A stretch of 64,000 nt of DNA from Sulfurimonas sp. (lineage in GTDB: Bacteria > Campylobacterota > Campylobacteria > Campylobacterales > Sulfurimonadaceae), in the NCBI RefSeq assembly GCF_029027405.1, contig NZ_CP093396.1, positions 682,001 through 746,000 on the forward strand. Direction: 5' to 3'. Made by a program: the position numbers and the translations under genes. Below the pieces are notes generated by a model. The model worked only from the letters and a program-made list of their open reading frames with translations. It ran no database searches and was not told the DNA's origin. Shown one piece after another: positions 36,670 through 45,219 of this stretch; the stretch's first letter is position 1; every line of letters begins with the position of its first letter.

Positions 36670-36682
36670 TTGGGGTAGTATA
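36670..36682. repeat. Right terminal inverted repeat of the IS3-family element
   Basis: TTGGGGTAGTATA, the exact reverse complement of the left end, followed by the target duplication AAT at 36683-36685. Confidence 0.88.
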
Positions 36683-36925
36683 AATCTTCTATTTCACTGG
36701 AGTGGTAACCTTATGGTTAGAATAGTCACCTCTATTTATAACTTTATACTCGGTAGTTTTAATAGCATCTGTAACATATAAATAAGCATCGGTTTTTGTG
36801 ACAATTTTATCTTGAGTATAGTCACTAGTATTTGTTTGATAATAGTCTTTAAGAACTCTAAAGTCTCTTGCTCCTCTTAGTGCTCTTAAAAAGGTTAAGT
36901 TTCTATATGGAGGGAGTGCTGACAT
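36683..36925 (-). pseudogene. 5' fragment of the fourth VasX-like effector copy
   Basis: The frame begins MSALPPYRNLTFLRALRGAR, almost the same as the third effector copy (start 40978), and continues with the conserved KTDAYLYVTDAIKTTEYKV. After GDYSNHKV a deletion joins it to sequence encoding the later EIEDL region in the wrong frame, and a TAG stop (36689-36691) follows. The rest is cut by the IS element. A truncated 78-residue product could still be made, but it lacks nearly all of the effector. The start lies 33 nt after the Sel1-like gene end, the same spacing as in the neighbouring repeat unit. Confidence 0.85.
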
Positions 36926-36958
36926 AAACTTAATTTATACTTTTGGATACTCTAGCAT

Positions 36959-37686
36959 CTATTCTATTCCACCTGTGTATGGGTTTGGAACTAGAGTTTT
37001 TTGGAGTTTGTAGGCTTTTTTTAGTTCTTCGTTTGTCAACTTCCATTTTGTTTTTAAGTAGGAGAGTAACTTTTTCTTTTTTTCAGGCTTTATGCTTAAC
37101 AATCCAATCATATAAGCTCCCCCTTTTATATTTTTATCTTGTTTATGGTATAAATTTCCCAAGTTTTTAATACTGCTATAATTTTTTAATTCTACGCCTT
37201 TTTTATACCATTTAATTGCATTTTGAATATCTTTTTGTTCTTTATACAATATACCTAGATTTACACAAGCATCAGAATCCCCCATATCGTAGGATTTTTC
37301 ATACCATTTTATAGCATTTGGATAATCTTTATATACTTTTTTGTATAATAAACCTAAGTTCACCCCCCCCCATCTGCATTGCCCATCTCAAAAGATTTTT
37401 TATACCATTTGATAGCGTTTTTATAATCTTTTGAGTTTTTGTAAGCTAGTCCAAGATTAAACGCAGCATCCTTCTTAGGATTGTATTCAAAAGATTCTTT
37501 GAAGAGTTTAGCAGACTCTTTATATTTTCCTTGTTCGCTTAACCTGTGTGCCTTATTATAAAGACTATCCGCTTTCTCACTAGCCTTAGGGTCAACATAC
37601 TTAATCGAAAGAGGTTCTATCGCATAAGCACTTTGTCCTATAAACAGAGATGCTAAAAACAGTAATTTTAATAGTTTGTATTTCAT
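36959..37686 (-). pseudogene. Frameshifted Sel1-repeat protein, third copy (possibly phase-variable)
   Basis: Two adjoining frames together make one Sel1-like repeat protein of about 240 residues. The first (37686 to 37360) encodes a signal peptide (KYKLLKLLFLASLFIGQSAYA) and two repeats ending NADGGG. The second (to 36959) continues with NLGLLYKKVYKDYPNAIKWY, two more repeats and VPNPYTGGIE. The break is at a run of nine G on the coding strand; the two paralogues have seven G there and stay in frame, reading DGGVNLG. Ten or seven G would restore this gene. It begins 1 nt after the effector stop, so it is the candidate immunity gene for that effector. Whether it is switched off or dead cannot be told from one sequence. 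Confidence 0.8.
37363..37371 (-). repeat. Homopolymeric G9 tract at the frameshift site
   Basis: Nine C on the plus strand (nine G on the coding strand). The equivalent tracts in the two in-frame paralogues are seven long (41317-41323 and 46610-46616). Poly-G tracts of this length in Campylobacterota commonly vary by slipped-strand mispairing. Confidence 0.85.
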
Positions 37687-37687
37687 C

Positions 37688-40600
37688 TTAACTCATTTGA
37701 ATATTTAGTATTTTACAATCATCTTTAGTTAAAGGTAAAGATTTTATATCTATAATCTTTAACGCACCGCCTGTCGCTCTAGCTAGATACTTACCTGCAT
37801 CATCATAGTAATAGACAACATCATATTTTAGACTAATCGCATCACTATGAAGTAATAACTTGGTATCTTTTTTAGGATACTCTTGTATAACCGAACTGTC
37901 ACTTATATCAAGATGGCTTAAAAGGTCTATATACTCTTTAGCATTTTTCAGTTCATGTTGTGAGATATCTATCTCTATCTCTTTATCATCTTCAAGAAGT
38001 ACAATGCGTTTTATATCTTTATAAAAATCTTTAGAGATAGAGACATAACTACATACAGCATAAGTTGCTTTACTTGATTTGTATTGTTTTGAACGCCCAG
38101 ATTTTTCAATATTCACCCCTTTTAGAGTGGCATAAAAAGAACTTAGCTCATAACTAAACGCAGCGTTTAACTCTTTTTTATGAGTACTGTAGTTTGCATA
38201 GATAAAGTCTCTCATATCTTTAGGTTTTTGCATAAAAGGAATTTCTTTAATACTTTTAGAATTATCTTTATAAAGATACTCTTTAGTATCACTACTTAAA
38301 CTCTCTAAGATATAAGGTTTACGCCCATTTTGGTAAAAGAGAGATTTCTCTATCATAACTTCGACATTAGTATCAATAATATAGCTTGATATCGACATCC
38401 AAATAAGCTCAATAGCTATACCTATAATCAAGATTTCTCCTATACCTGAGGCAAAGAGCATTAAAGCTATGGTAAGCCCAGTTTTAACACTAAGAGCAAC
38501 AACTGCATCATAATCTTTATCATTCAAAGAAGCTATCTCATGGTAAGCCCCAAAGATAACAATAGGGATAGCAAGTTTAGTAAGCACTTTTTGAAAAACA
38601 AGCTTTTCCTCTTTCATAGCTTTAAACATATTATATGCTATTGCCTTGGAGGACAATAACTTAGTTGCTTGTGCGGCTTCTCCTGTAATCTTAGATAAGA
38701 CATTGATGGAGACTGAAAGTTCTAGGAGTGAGCTTAAGGTCATTTTTTGGTAATCTTTGAGTATCTTACCTGTTTGATAGAGAGCTACAAAGAAACTTAG
38801 TCCTTTTAGGGCTGGGATGGTTATTTTATAGGGTTTGGAGTTTCTAAGTTGTTTTATAACTGTTGTGGCTTGTGCTTTGCTAGAGTTTTTACCACCAATA
38901 TCATCAGTTGATTGTGTCTTTGTATTAGCTTTCTCTCCCTCTCTCTGCTTATCCTCAGCCGCATGAATCTGACTCGTAATCCCATCTAGTGCTTTTAACT
39001 GTGCAAATAGTTTTTCATGAGTTTTTTTGACTTCTAGGTTTTTGTCTATACTTCCATCATCTAGTTTTGTTAAATCTAGTTGGTACTCTTTTGCTGTCTC
39101 TGGAGCTATGACATCAAGAAATTTTTTCGTTACATTATCTTGACGGCTTAAAAACTCTTTTTCGTTATAGCTTCCTTTAACAAGTGAGTGAAGGATTAAA
39201 CTGTGTAAGCTTTTATGATAAAGTTGAAATATATCCTCTTTATAAAGCTTTTCATGTTCATCTGCTTTGAGTACTTGAAGTTTTTTTGAGATGGAGATTA
39301 AAAAGTCCATAACTGCACTCTTTGTATTAAAAGGAGAAGTTTGATTTACTTCTTCATCAAACATAGTTCTACTTGCAGTAAGTGAGTAAGCTATATTTAA
39401 AAGTAGGCCTATTCTCTCTAAACTTGTATCTTTTAGACTACTGTACTTTTCTAGTAGTTCTTTGAGCTGTGAACTTTTAAGTTCTTTGGAGAGTGTTTCA
39501 CTTAGATTTTGAGGGGATTCTCTATGTTTTGGGATTTCGTAAAAAAACTCAAAGGTCTCTTTTGCGGGGATTAAAGTAGCAAACTTTAAAAGCTGTGTCT
39601 TATCATTTCCTTCCCACTCAAAAGCGCAGTCTTTAGCTATAGTCTCTAAGTTTTCATAATCATCAATGAAGTTATCAGTACGGTCACCATTTTTATCTTT
39701 AAAGAGTTTAGTGTAAGGACTGTCTTTAAGCTTATCATTAATCTCTTCTTGAATATCTTCATCAAACTCTGGATGAGCAGATAGCTTCTTTAAATTATAA
39801 TGAAACTCTTCTATAGCATCTTTATATTTAGTACCGATAGCATCATTATGTTTACCACTAAAGTAGAGACTAAAAAGTGTTAATGCTGTTATCTCTGTAT
39901 AACTCTCTCTAGTACTCATCTCATACTTGTGTGATGTTTTACTACCATTGATATGTGCTCTTACGCCTAAACACAAATAGTCATGACTTTTACTTTCAAT
40001 GATACATTTTTCATTAAGATGCTCTATTTTTCTCCCATCAAAGGTATTATAGTTATGTTGTGTGGCGAGTAAAAACGAAGCATTTAGTTTTACTTCATTT
40101 AAGTAACTCATAGCTACATCATGTTCAACAAAAATATTAAGTCTTATAAAAGAAGCATTACTATCTTTGATGCTCCATGAAAAACCTCTATCTTTACAAG
40201 TATCTATAATATAAGGTATAAAATCTTCTTTCATACCTTCAACTAAAGTATAGTAAGCCTTTTGGAGTTTTTTCTTTGTGTTTTTTCTTTCTTGTTTCTC
40301 GTTTGAGTTTACTTCAAGTTCATCCATAAAGTTTGCTACGCTATAGGCATAAGCATTGCGTTCTTTAATCCTGTCTATTAAAGGTTTGTTATGTGCATAA
40401 GCAGTATGAAAAGAACATTCTAGCTCTTCATACAAATCTTCTATTTCACCGATAGGGTCATCTATTTCAACTACTATGTTTAAGTGTGACTTGTTTAGTT
40501 TTTTAGCTTCTTTATTTGAGATTAAAATATCTTTCATCTCTTTATTTATATGTTTTATGGACTTTGAATAATCTTTATGGTTTATACAATGAAGATTTTT

Positions 40601-40978
40601 TTTACCACTTAGTGTTACAGAAACTGGAATGAACTTACTCTGTTGCTCTTTAGTGAGTTTTACATTTGAGTAGATGATTTCAAGTTTTCCATCTTCTTCA
40701 TAGCAGGGTATATATTTACGAATGACTTGTGTATCTGTATCTTTAAACTGTACCTTCTCAACCTTAGGGTTAGAATAGTCACCTCTATTTATAACCTTAT
40801 ACTCTGTAGTTTTAATAGCATCTGTAACATATAAATAAGCATCGGTTTTTGTGACAATTTTATCTTGAGTATAGTCACTAGTATTTGTTTGATAATAGTC
40901 TTTAAGAACTCTAAAGTCTCTTGCTCCTCTTAGTGCTCTTAAAAAGGTTAAGTTTATATATGGAGGGAGTGCTGACAT
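37688..40978 (-). CDS. VasX-like T6SS effector, third copy (no PAAR domain)
   Basis: A 1096-residue protein nearly identical to the next copy (41640-45152) from RALRGARDFRVLKDYYQ onward, but starting with a short MSALPPYINLTFL instead of the PAAR-like domain. The N-terminal third has VasX/BTH_I2691-like features: DAYLYVTDA and VVEIDDPIGEIEDLYEEL. A long helical middle follows. Near residues 700-860 several hydrophobic segments (TIPALKGLSFFVALYQTG, LAIPIVIFGAYHEI, GEILIIGIAIELIWMSISSY) suggest insertion into a membrane, as in colicin-like VasX. Without PAAR it would need another carrier, or act as a recombination store. It is preceded 33 nt upstream by Sel1 copy two and followed 1 nt later by Sel1 copy three. 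Pore formation is an inference. Confidence 0.75.
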   Translation of the reverse strand: MSALPPYINLTFLRALRGARDFRVLKDYYQTNTSDYTQDKIVTKTDAYLYVTDAIKTTEYKVINRGDYSNPKVEKVQFKDTDTQVIRKYIPCYEEDGKLEIIYSNVKLTKEQQSKFIPVSVTLSGKKNLHCINHKDYSKSIKHINKEMKDILISNKEAKKLNKSHLNIVVEIDDPIGEIEDLYEELECSFHTAYAHNKPLIDRIKERNAYAYSVANFMDELEVNSNEKQERKNTKKKLQKAYYTLVEGMKEDFIPYIIDTCKDRGFSWSIKDSNASFIRLNIFVEHDVAMSYLNEVKLNASFLLATQHNYNTFDGRKIEHLNEKCIIESKSHDYLCLGVRAHINGSKTSHKYEMSTRESYTEITALTLFSLYFSGKHNDAIGTKYKDAIEEFHYNLKKLSAHPEFDEDIQEEINDKLKDSPYTKLFKDKNGDRTDNFIDDYENLETIAKDCAFEWEGNDKTQLLKFATLIPAKETFEFFYEIPKHRESPQNLSETLSKELKSSQLKELLEKYSSLKDTSLERIGLLLNIAYSLTASRTMFDEEVNQTSPFNTKSAVMDFLISISKKLQVLKADEHEKLYKEDIFQLYHKSLHSLILHSLVKGSYNEKEFLSRQDNVTKKFLDVIAPETAKEYQLDLTKLDDGSIDKNLEVKKTHEKLFAQLKALDGITSQIHAAEDKQREGEKANTKTQSTDDIGGKNSSKAQATTVIKQLRNSKPYKITIPALKGLSFFVALYQTGKILKDYQKMTLSSLLELSVSINVLSKITGEAAQATKLLSSKAIAYNMFKAMKEEKLVFQKVLTKLAIPIVIFGAYHEIASLNDKDYDAVVALSVKTGLTIALMLFASGIGEILIIGIAIELIWMSISSYIIDTNVEVMIEKSLFYQNGRKPYILESLSSDTKEYLYKDNSKSIKEIPFMQKPKDMRDFIYANYSTHKKELNAAFSYELSSFYATLKGVNIEKSGRSKQYKSSKATYAVCSYVSISKDFYKDIKRIVLLEDDKEIEIDISQHELKNAKEYIDLLSHLDISDSSVIQEYPKKDTKLLLHSDAISLKYDVVYYYDDAGKYLARATGGALKIIDIKSLPLTKDDCKILNIQMS

Positions 40979-41011
40979 AAACTTAATTTATACTTTTAGA
41001 TACTCTAGCAT

Positions 41012-41638
41012 CTATTCTATTCCACCTGTGTATGGGTTTGGAACTAGAGTTTTTTGGAGTTCGTAGGCTTTTTTTAGGGTTGGTTCGTCTATTTTCCAGT
41101 CATCTCGTAACAAGCCTAAAACTCTTTCTTTGGTGTAAGGATGTCCTATCATTCCTATCATGTAGGTTGCACTATTTAGCTTGTCTTTTTGTTGATGGTA
41201 AAGTAATCCTAGATTTTTTCTTGCATCTATATCACCTTTTTTTATGGCTTTTTTGTACCATTTTATAGCATTTGGATAATCTTTATATACTTTTTTGTAT
41301 AATAAACCTAAGTTTACCCCCCCATCAATTCTTCCCATCTCAAAAGATTTTTTATACCACTTGATAGCATTGTTATAGTCCTTTAACTCTTTATAAGCGA
41401 AACCAATACCAAAAGCAGTCCCATCTGCTGGTTCATACTCATAAGATGTTTTTAGATATTCTAAAGCTTTTGTATAATTTCCTTGTTTTACATAAACAGT
41501 TGCTCTCTCAAATGCAACTTGTGCTTTCTCACTAGCCTTAGGGTCAACATACTTGATCGAAAGAGGTTCTATCGCATAAGCACTTTGTCCTATAAACAGA
41601 AATGCTAAAAACAGTAATTTTAATAGTTTGTATTTCAT
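41012..41638 (-). CDS. Sel1-repeat periplasmic protein, second copy (candidate immunity protein)
   Basis: A 208-residue protein with a cleavable signal peptide (residues 1-22, ending QSAYA) and about four Sel1/TPR-like repeats of the form FGIGFAYKELKDYNNAIKWY. It begins 1 nt after the stop of the second effector copy, so the two are translated together. Sel1-repeat proteins are known immunity proteins for some type VI lipase effectors (for example the PldB partners of Pseudomonas aeruginosa), and the periplasmic location suits protection against an effector inserting from the periplasm. It carries a seven-G tract at 41317-41323 and is in frame. The signal peptide is almost identical to that of the third copy, but the first repeats differ (ERATVYVKQGNYTKALEYL). 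Confidence 0.8.
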   Translation of the reverse strand: MKYKLLKLLFLAFLFIGQSAYAIEPLSIKYVDPKASEKAQVAFERATVYVKQGNYTKALEYLKTSYEYEPADGTAFGIGFAYKELKDYNNAIKWYKKSFEMGRIDGGVNLGLLYKKVYKDYPNAIKWYKKAIKKGDIDARKNLGLLYHQQKDKLNSATYMIGMIGHPYTKERVLGLLRDDWKIDEPTLKKAYELQKTLVPNPYTGGIE

Positions 41639-41639
41639 C

Positions 41640-44600
41640 TTAACTCATTTGAATATTTAGTATTTTACAATCATCTTTAGTTAAAGGTAAAGATTTTATA
41701 TCTATAATCTTTAACGCACCGCCTGTAAGCCTCTTTAGATACTTACTTGCATCATCATAGTAATATATGACATCATATTTCAGACTAATTGCATCACTAT
41801 GAAGTAATAACTTGGTATCTTTTTTAGAGTACTCTTGTATAACCGAACTGTCACTAATATCTAAATGGCTTAAAAGGTCTATATACTCCTTACCATTTTT
41901 CAGTTCATGTTGTGAGATATCTATCTCTATCTCTTTGTCATCTTCAAGCAGTACAATGCGTTTTATATCTTTATAAAAATCTTTAGAGATAGAGACATAA
42001 CTACATACAGCATAAGTTGCTTTACTTGATTTGTCTTGCTTTGAACGCCCAGACTTTTCAATATTTACCCCTTTTAAAGTAGCATAAAAAGAACTTAGCT
42101 CATAACTAAACGCAGCATTAAACTCTTTTTTATGAGAACTATAGTTTGCATAGATAAAGTCTCTCATATCTTTAGGTTTTTGCATAAAAGGAATTTCTTT
42201 AATACTTTTAAAATTATCTTTATAAAGATACTCTTTAGTATCACTACTTAAACTCTCTAAGATATAGGGTTTACGCCCATTTTGGTAAAAGAGAGATTTT
42301 TCTATCATTACTTCGACATTAGTATCAATAATATAGCTAGAGATCGACATCCAAATAAGCTCAATAGCTATACCTATAATTAAGATTTCTCCTATACCTG
42401 TGGCAAAGAGCATTAAAGCTATGGTAAGCCCCGTTTTAACACTAAGAGCAACAACTGCATCATAATCTTTATCATTCAAAGAGGCTATCTCATGGTAAGC
42501 CCCAAAGATAACAATAGGAATAGCAAGTTTAGTAAGTACTTTTTGAAAAACAAGCTTTTCCTCTTTCATAGCTTTAAACATATTATATGCTATTGCCTTG
42601 GAGGACAATAACTTAGTTGCTTGTGCGGCTTCTCCTGTAATTTTAGATAAGACATTGATGGAGACTGAAAGTTCTAGGAGTGAGCTTAAGGTCATTTTTT
42701 GGTAATCTTTGAGTATCTTCCCTGTTTGGTAGAGAGCTACAAAGAAACTTAGTCCTTTTAGGGCTGGGATGGTTATTTTATAGGGTTTGGAGTTTCTAAG
42801 AGTTGGAAATTTCTTTTCTGTTTCAATAGTAAGTCCATCATTAGCTTTGTTACTTTTACTTGCTTTCTCTCCCTCTCTCTGCTTATCCTCAGCCGCATGA
42901 ATCTGACTCGTAATCCCATCTAGTGCTTTTAACTGTGCAAATAGTTTTTCATGAGTTTTTTTGACTTGTAGGTTTTTGTCTATACTTCCATCATCTAGTT
43001 TTGTTAAATCTAGTTGGTACTCTTTTGCTGTCTCTGGAGCTATGACATCAAGAAACTTTTTTGTTACATTATCTTGACGGCTTGAAAACTCTTTTTCGTT
43101 ATAGCTTCCTTTAACAAGTGAGTGAAGGATTAAACTGTGTAAGCTCTTATGATAAAGTTGAAATATATCCTCTTTATAAAGCTTTTCATGTTCATCTGCT
43201 TTGAGTACTTGAAGTTTTTTTGAGATGGAGATTAAAAAGTCCATAACTGCACTATCTGTATTAAAAGGAGAAGTTTGATTTACTTCTTCATCAAACATAG
43301 TTCTACTTGCAGTTAGTGAGTAAGCTATGTTTAAAAGTAAGCCTATTCTCTCTAAACTTGTATCTTTTAGACTACTGTACTTTTCTAGTAGTTCTTTTAG
43401 CTGTGAACTTTTAAGTTCTTTGGAGAGTGTTTCACTTATCTTTTGAGGGGATTCTCTATGTTTTGGGATTTCGTAAAAAAACTCAAAGGTCTCTTTTTTA
43501 GGGATTAAAGTAGCAAACTTTAAAAGCTGTGTCTTATCATTTCCTTCCCACTCAAAAGCGCAGTCTTTAGCTATAGTCTCTAAGTTTTCATAATCATCAA
43601 TAAAGTTATCAGTACGGTCACCATTCTTATCTTTAAAGAGTTTAGTGTAAGGACTGTCTTTAAGCTTATCATTAATCTCTTCTTGAATATCTTCCTCAAA
43701 CTCTGGATGAGCAGATAGCTTCTTTAAATTATAATGAAAGTCTTCAATAGCATCTTTATATTTAGTACCGATAACATCATTATGTTTACCACTAAAGTAG
43801 AGGCTAAAAAGTGTTAATGCTGTTATCTCTGTATAACTCTCTCTAGTACTTGTTGCATACTTGTGTGATGTTTTACTACCATCGATATGTGCTCTTACAC
43901 CCAAACACAAATAGTCATGACTTTTACTTTCAATGATACATTTTTCATTAAGATGCTCTATTTTTCTCCCATCAAAGACATTATAGTACTGAGAGTTTAT
44001 AGTTCCTCTACGAACATTTTTATGTTGTGTGTTGAGTAAAAACGAAGCATTTAGTTTTACTTCATTTAAGTAACTCATAGCTACATCATGTTCAACAAAA
44101 ATATTAAGTCTTATAAAAGAAGCATTACTATCTTTGATGCTCCATGAAAAACCTCTATCTTTACAAACATCTATAATATAAGGTATAAAATCTTCTTTCA
44201 TCCCTTCAACTAAAGTATAGTAAGCATCTTTGAGTTTTTTCTTTGTGTTTTTTCTTTCTTGTTTCTCTTTTGAGTTTACTTCAAGTTCATCCATAAAGTT
44301 TGCTACGCTATAGGCATAAGCATTGCGTTCTTTAATCCTGTCTATTAAAGGTTTGTTATGTGCATAAGCAGTATGAAAAGAACATTCTAGCTCTTCATAC
44401 AAATCTTCTATTTCACCGATAGGGTCATCTATTTCAACTACTATGTTTAAGTGTGACTTGTTTAGTTTTTTAGCTTCTTTGTTTGAGATTAAAATATCTT
44501 TCATCTCTTTATTTGTATGTTTTATGGACTTTGAATAATCTTTATGGTTTATACAATGAAGATTCTTTTTATCAGTTAGTGTTACAGAAACTGGAGTGAA

Positions 44601-45152
44601 CTTACTCTGTTGTTCTTTAGTGAGTTTTACATTTGAGTAGATGATTTCAAGTTTTCCATCTTCTTCATAGCAGGGTATATATTTACGAATGACTTGTGTA
44701 TCTGTATCTTTAAACTGTACCTTCTCAACCTTAGGGTTAGAATAGTCACCTCTATTTATAACCTTATACTCTGTAGTTTTAATAGCATCTGTAACATATA
44801 AATAAGCATCGGTTTTTGTGACAACTTTATCTTGAGTATAGTCACTAGTATTTGTTTGATAATAGTCTTTAAGAACTCTAAAGTCTCTTGCTCCTCTTAG
44901 TGCTCTTATGTATTTTCCACTTGCTCTTAGTGGATAAATTCTATATTTCTCTTTTTTTATATTTTCTTTAGTATCTACTTTTGCAGTTTCAAGTTCTTTA
45001 GTAATGATATTTGCAGCACTTCCTCCAGACTTTACACCTATTTTACTCTGTGTTTGTCCTGGACTAGCTAAGACAAGAGCGGCTCCTTTGTCAGTTTTAC
45101 ATCCATCTACTCGTAGTAGGTAGTTTTTTATGTTTAAGGGAAGAACTGACAT
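41640..45152 (-). CDS. VasX-like T6SS effector, second copy (half PAAR-like domain)
   Basis: A 1170-residue protein. After a short MSVLPLNI it joins the PAAR-like domain in its second half (KNYLLRVDGCKTDKGAALVL). It then follows the first copy through GGSAANIITKELE and IYPLRASGKYIRALRG. The VasX-like N-terminal region, DPIG motif, helical middle and hydrophobic C-terminal segments are as in the third copy, differing by scattered substitutions, a small insert (NVRRGTINSQY) and a replaced linker (KASKSNKANDGLTIETEKKF). Loss of the first half of the PAAR-like domain probably prevents it from capping the VgrG spike. It follows a DUF805 gene and a Sel1 remnant, and precedes Sel1 copy two. Confidence 0.77.
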   Translation of the reverse strand: MSVLPLNIKNYLLRVDGCKTDKGAALVLASPGQTQSKIGVKSGGSAANIITKELETAKVDTKENIKKEKYRIYPLRASGKYIRALRGARDFRVLKDYYQTNTSDYTQDKVVTKTDAYLYVTDAIKTTEYKVINRGDYSNPKVEKVQFKDTDTQVIRKYIPCYEEDGKLEIIYSNVKLTKEQQSKFTPVSVTLTDKKNLHCINHKDYSKSIKHTNKEMKDILISNKEAKKLNKSHLNIVVEIDDPIGEIEDLYEELECSFHTAYAHNKPLIDRIKERNAYAYSVANFMDELEVNSKEKQERKNTKKKLKDAYYTLVEGMKEDFIPYIIDVCKDRGFSWSIKDSNASFIRLNIFVEHDVAMSYLNEVKLNASFLLNTQHKNVRRGTINSQYYNVFDGRKIEHLNEKCIIESKSHDYLCLGVRAHIDGSKTSHKYATSTRESYTEITALTLFSLYFSGKHNDVIGTKYKDAIEDFHYNLKKLSAHPEFEEDIQEEINDKLKDSPYTKLFKDKNGDRTDNFIDDYENLETIAKDCAFEWEGNDKTQLLKFATLIPKKETFEFFYEIPKHRESPQKISETLSKELKSSQLKELLEKYSSLKDTSLERIGLLLNIAYSLTASRTMFDEEVNQTSPFNTDSAVMDFLISISKKLQVLKADEHEKLYKEDIFQLYHKSLHSLILHSLVKGSYNEKEFSSRQDNVTKKFLDVIAPETAKEYQLDLTKLDDGSIDKNLQVKKTHEKLFAQLKALDGITSQIHAAEDKQREGEKASKSNKANDGLTIETEKKFPTLRNSKPYKITIPALKGLSFFVALYQTGKILKDYQKMTLSSLLELSVSINVLSKITGEAAQATKLLSSKAIAYNMFKAMKEEKLVFQKVLTKLAIPIVIFGAYHEIASLNDKDYDAVVALSVKTGLTIALMLFATGIGEILIIGIAIELIWMSISSYIIDTNVEVMIEKSLFYQNGRKPYILESLSSDTKEYLYKDNFKSIKEIPFMQKPKDMRDFIYANYSSHKKEFNAAFSYELSSFYATLKGVNIEKSGRSKQDKSSKATYAVCSYVSISKDFYKDIKRIVLLEDDKEIEIDISQHELKNGKEYIDLLSHLDISDSSVIQEYSKKDTKLLLHSDAISLKYDVIYYYDDASKYLKRLTGGALKIIDIKSLPLTKDDCKILNIQMS

Positions 45153-45186
45153 TTTTTAGTTAAGCCTCGTATGTAGAGGTGTTAAA

Positions 45187-45219
45187 CTATATCTTTTGAA
45201 GTTCATAGGCTTTTTTTAA
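45187..45219 (-). pseudogene. Vestigial 3' end of a Sel1-repeat gene
   Basis: On the minus strand these 33 bases encode LKKAYELQKI and a stop, the C-terminal signature of the Sel1 proteins in this array (LKKAYELQKTLVPNPY in copy two). It begins within the stop of the DUF805 gene. It suggests that a Sel1 gene once preceded the second effector copy and was replaced by, or fused to, the DUF805 gene. Confidence 0.6.

Larger units (their letters stand above)
35347..36682 (+). mobile_element. IS3-family insertion sequence, 1336 bp
   Basis: The ends are TATACTACCCCAA at 35347-35359 and its exact complement at 36670-36682. The inverted match continues imperfectly to about 28 bp (ACAACT shared near position 28). 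A 3-bp AAT duplication flanks it (35344-35346 and 36683-36685). Removing the element and one AAT restores the effector sequence ACAAATCTTCTATTTCAC as found in the intact paralogue near 40435. It carries one transposase gene and interrupts the fourth effector copy. Confidence 0.93.

Noticed and set aside
35347..36682. The IS3 element as a carrier of the T6SS effector genes
   Set aside because: Ends and target duplication enclose only the transposase gene; the effector sequences continue on both sides.
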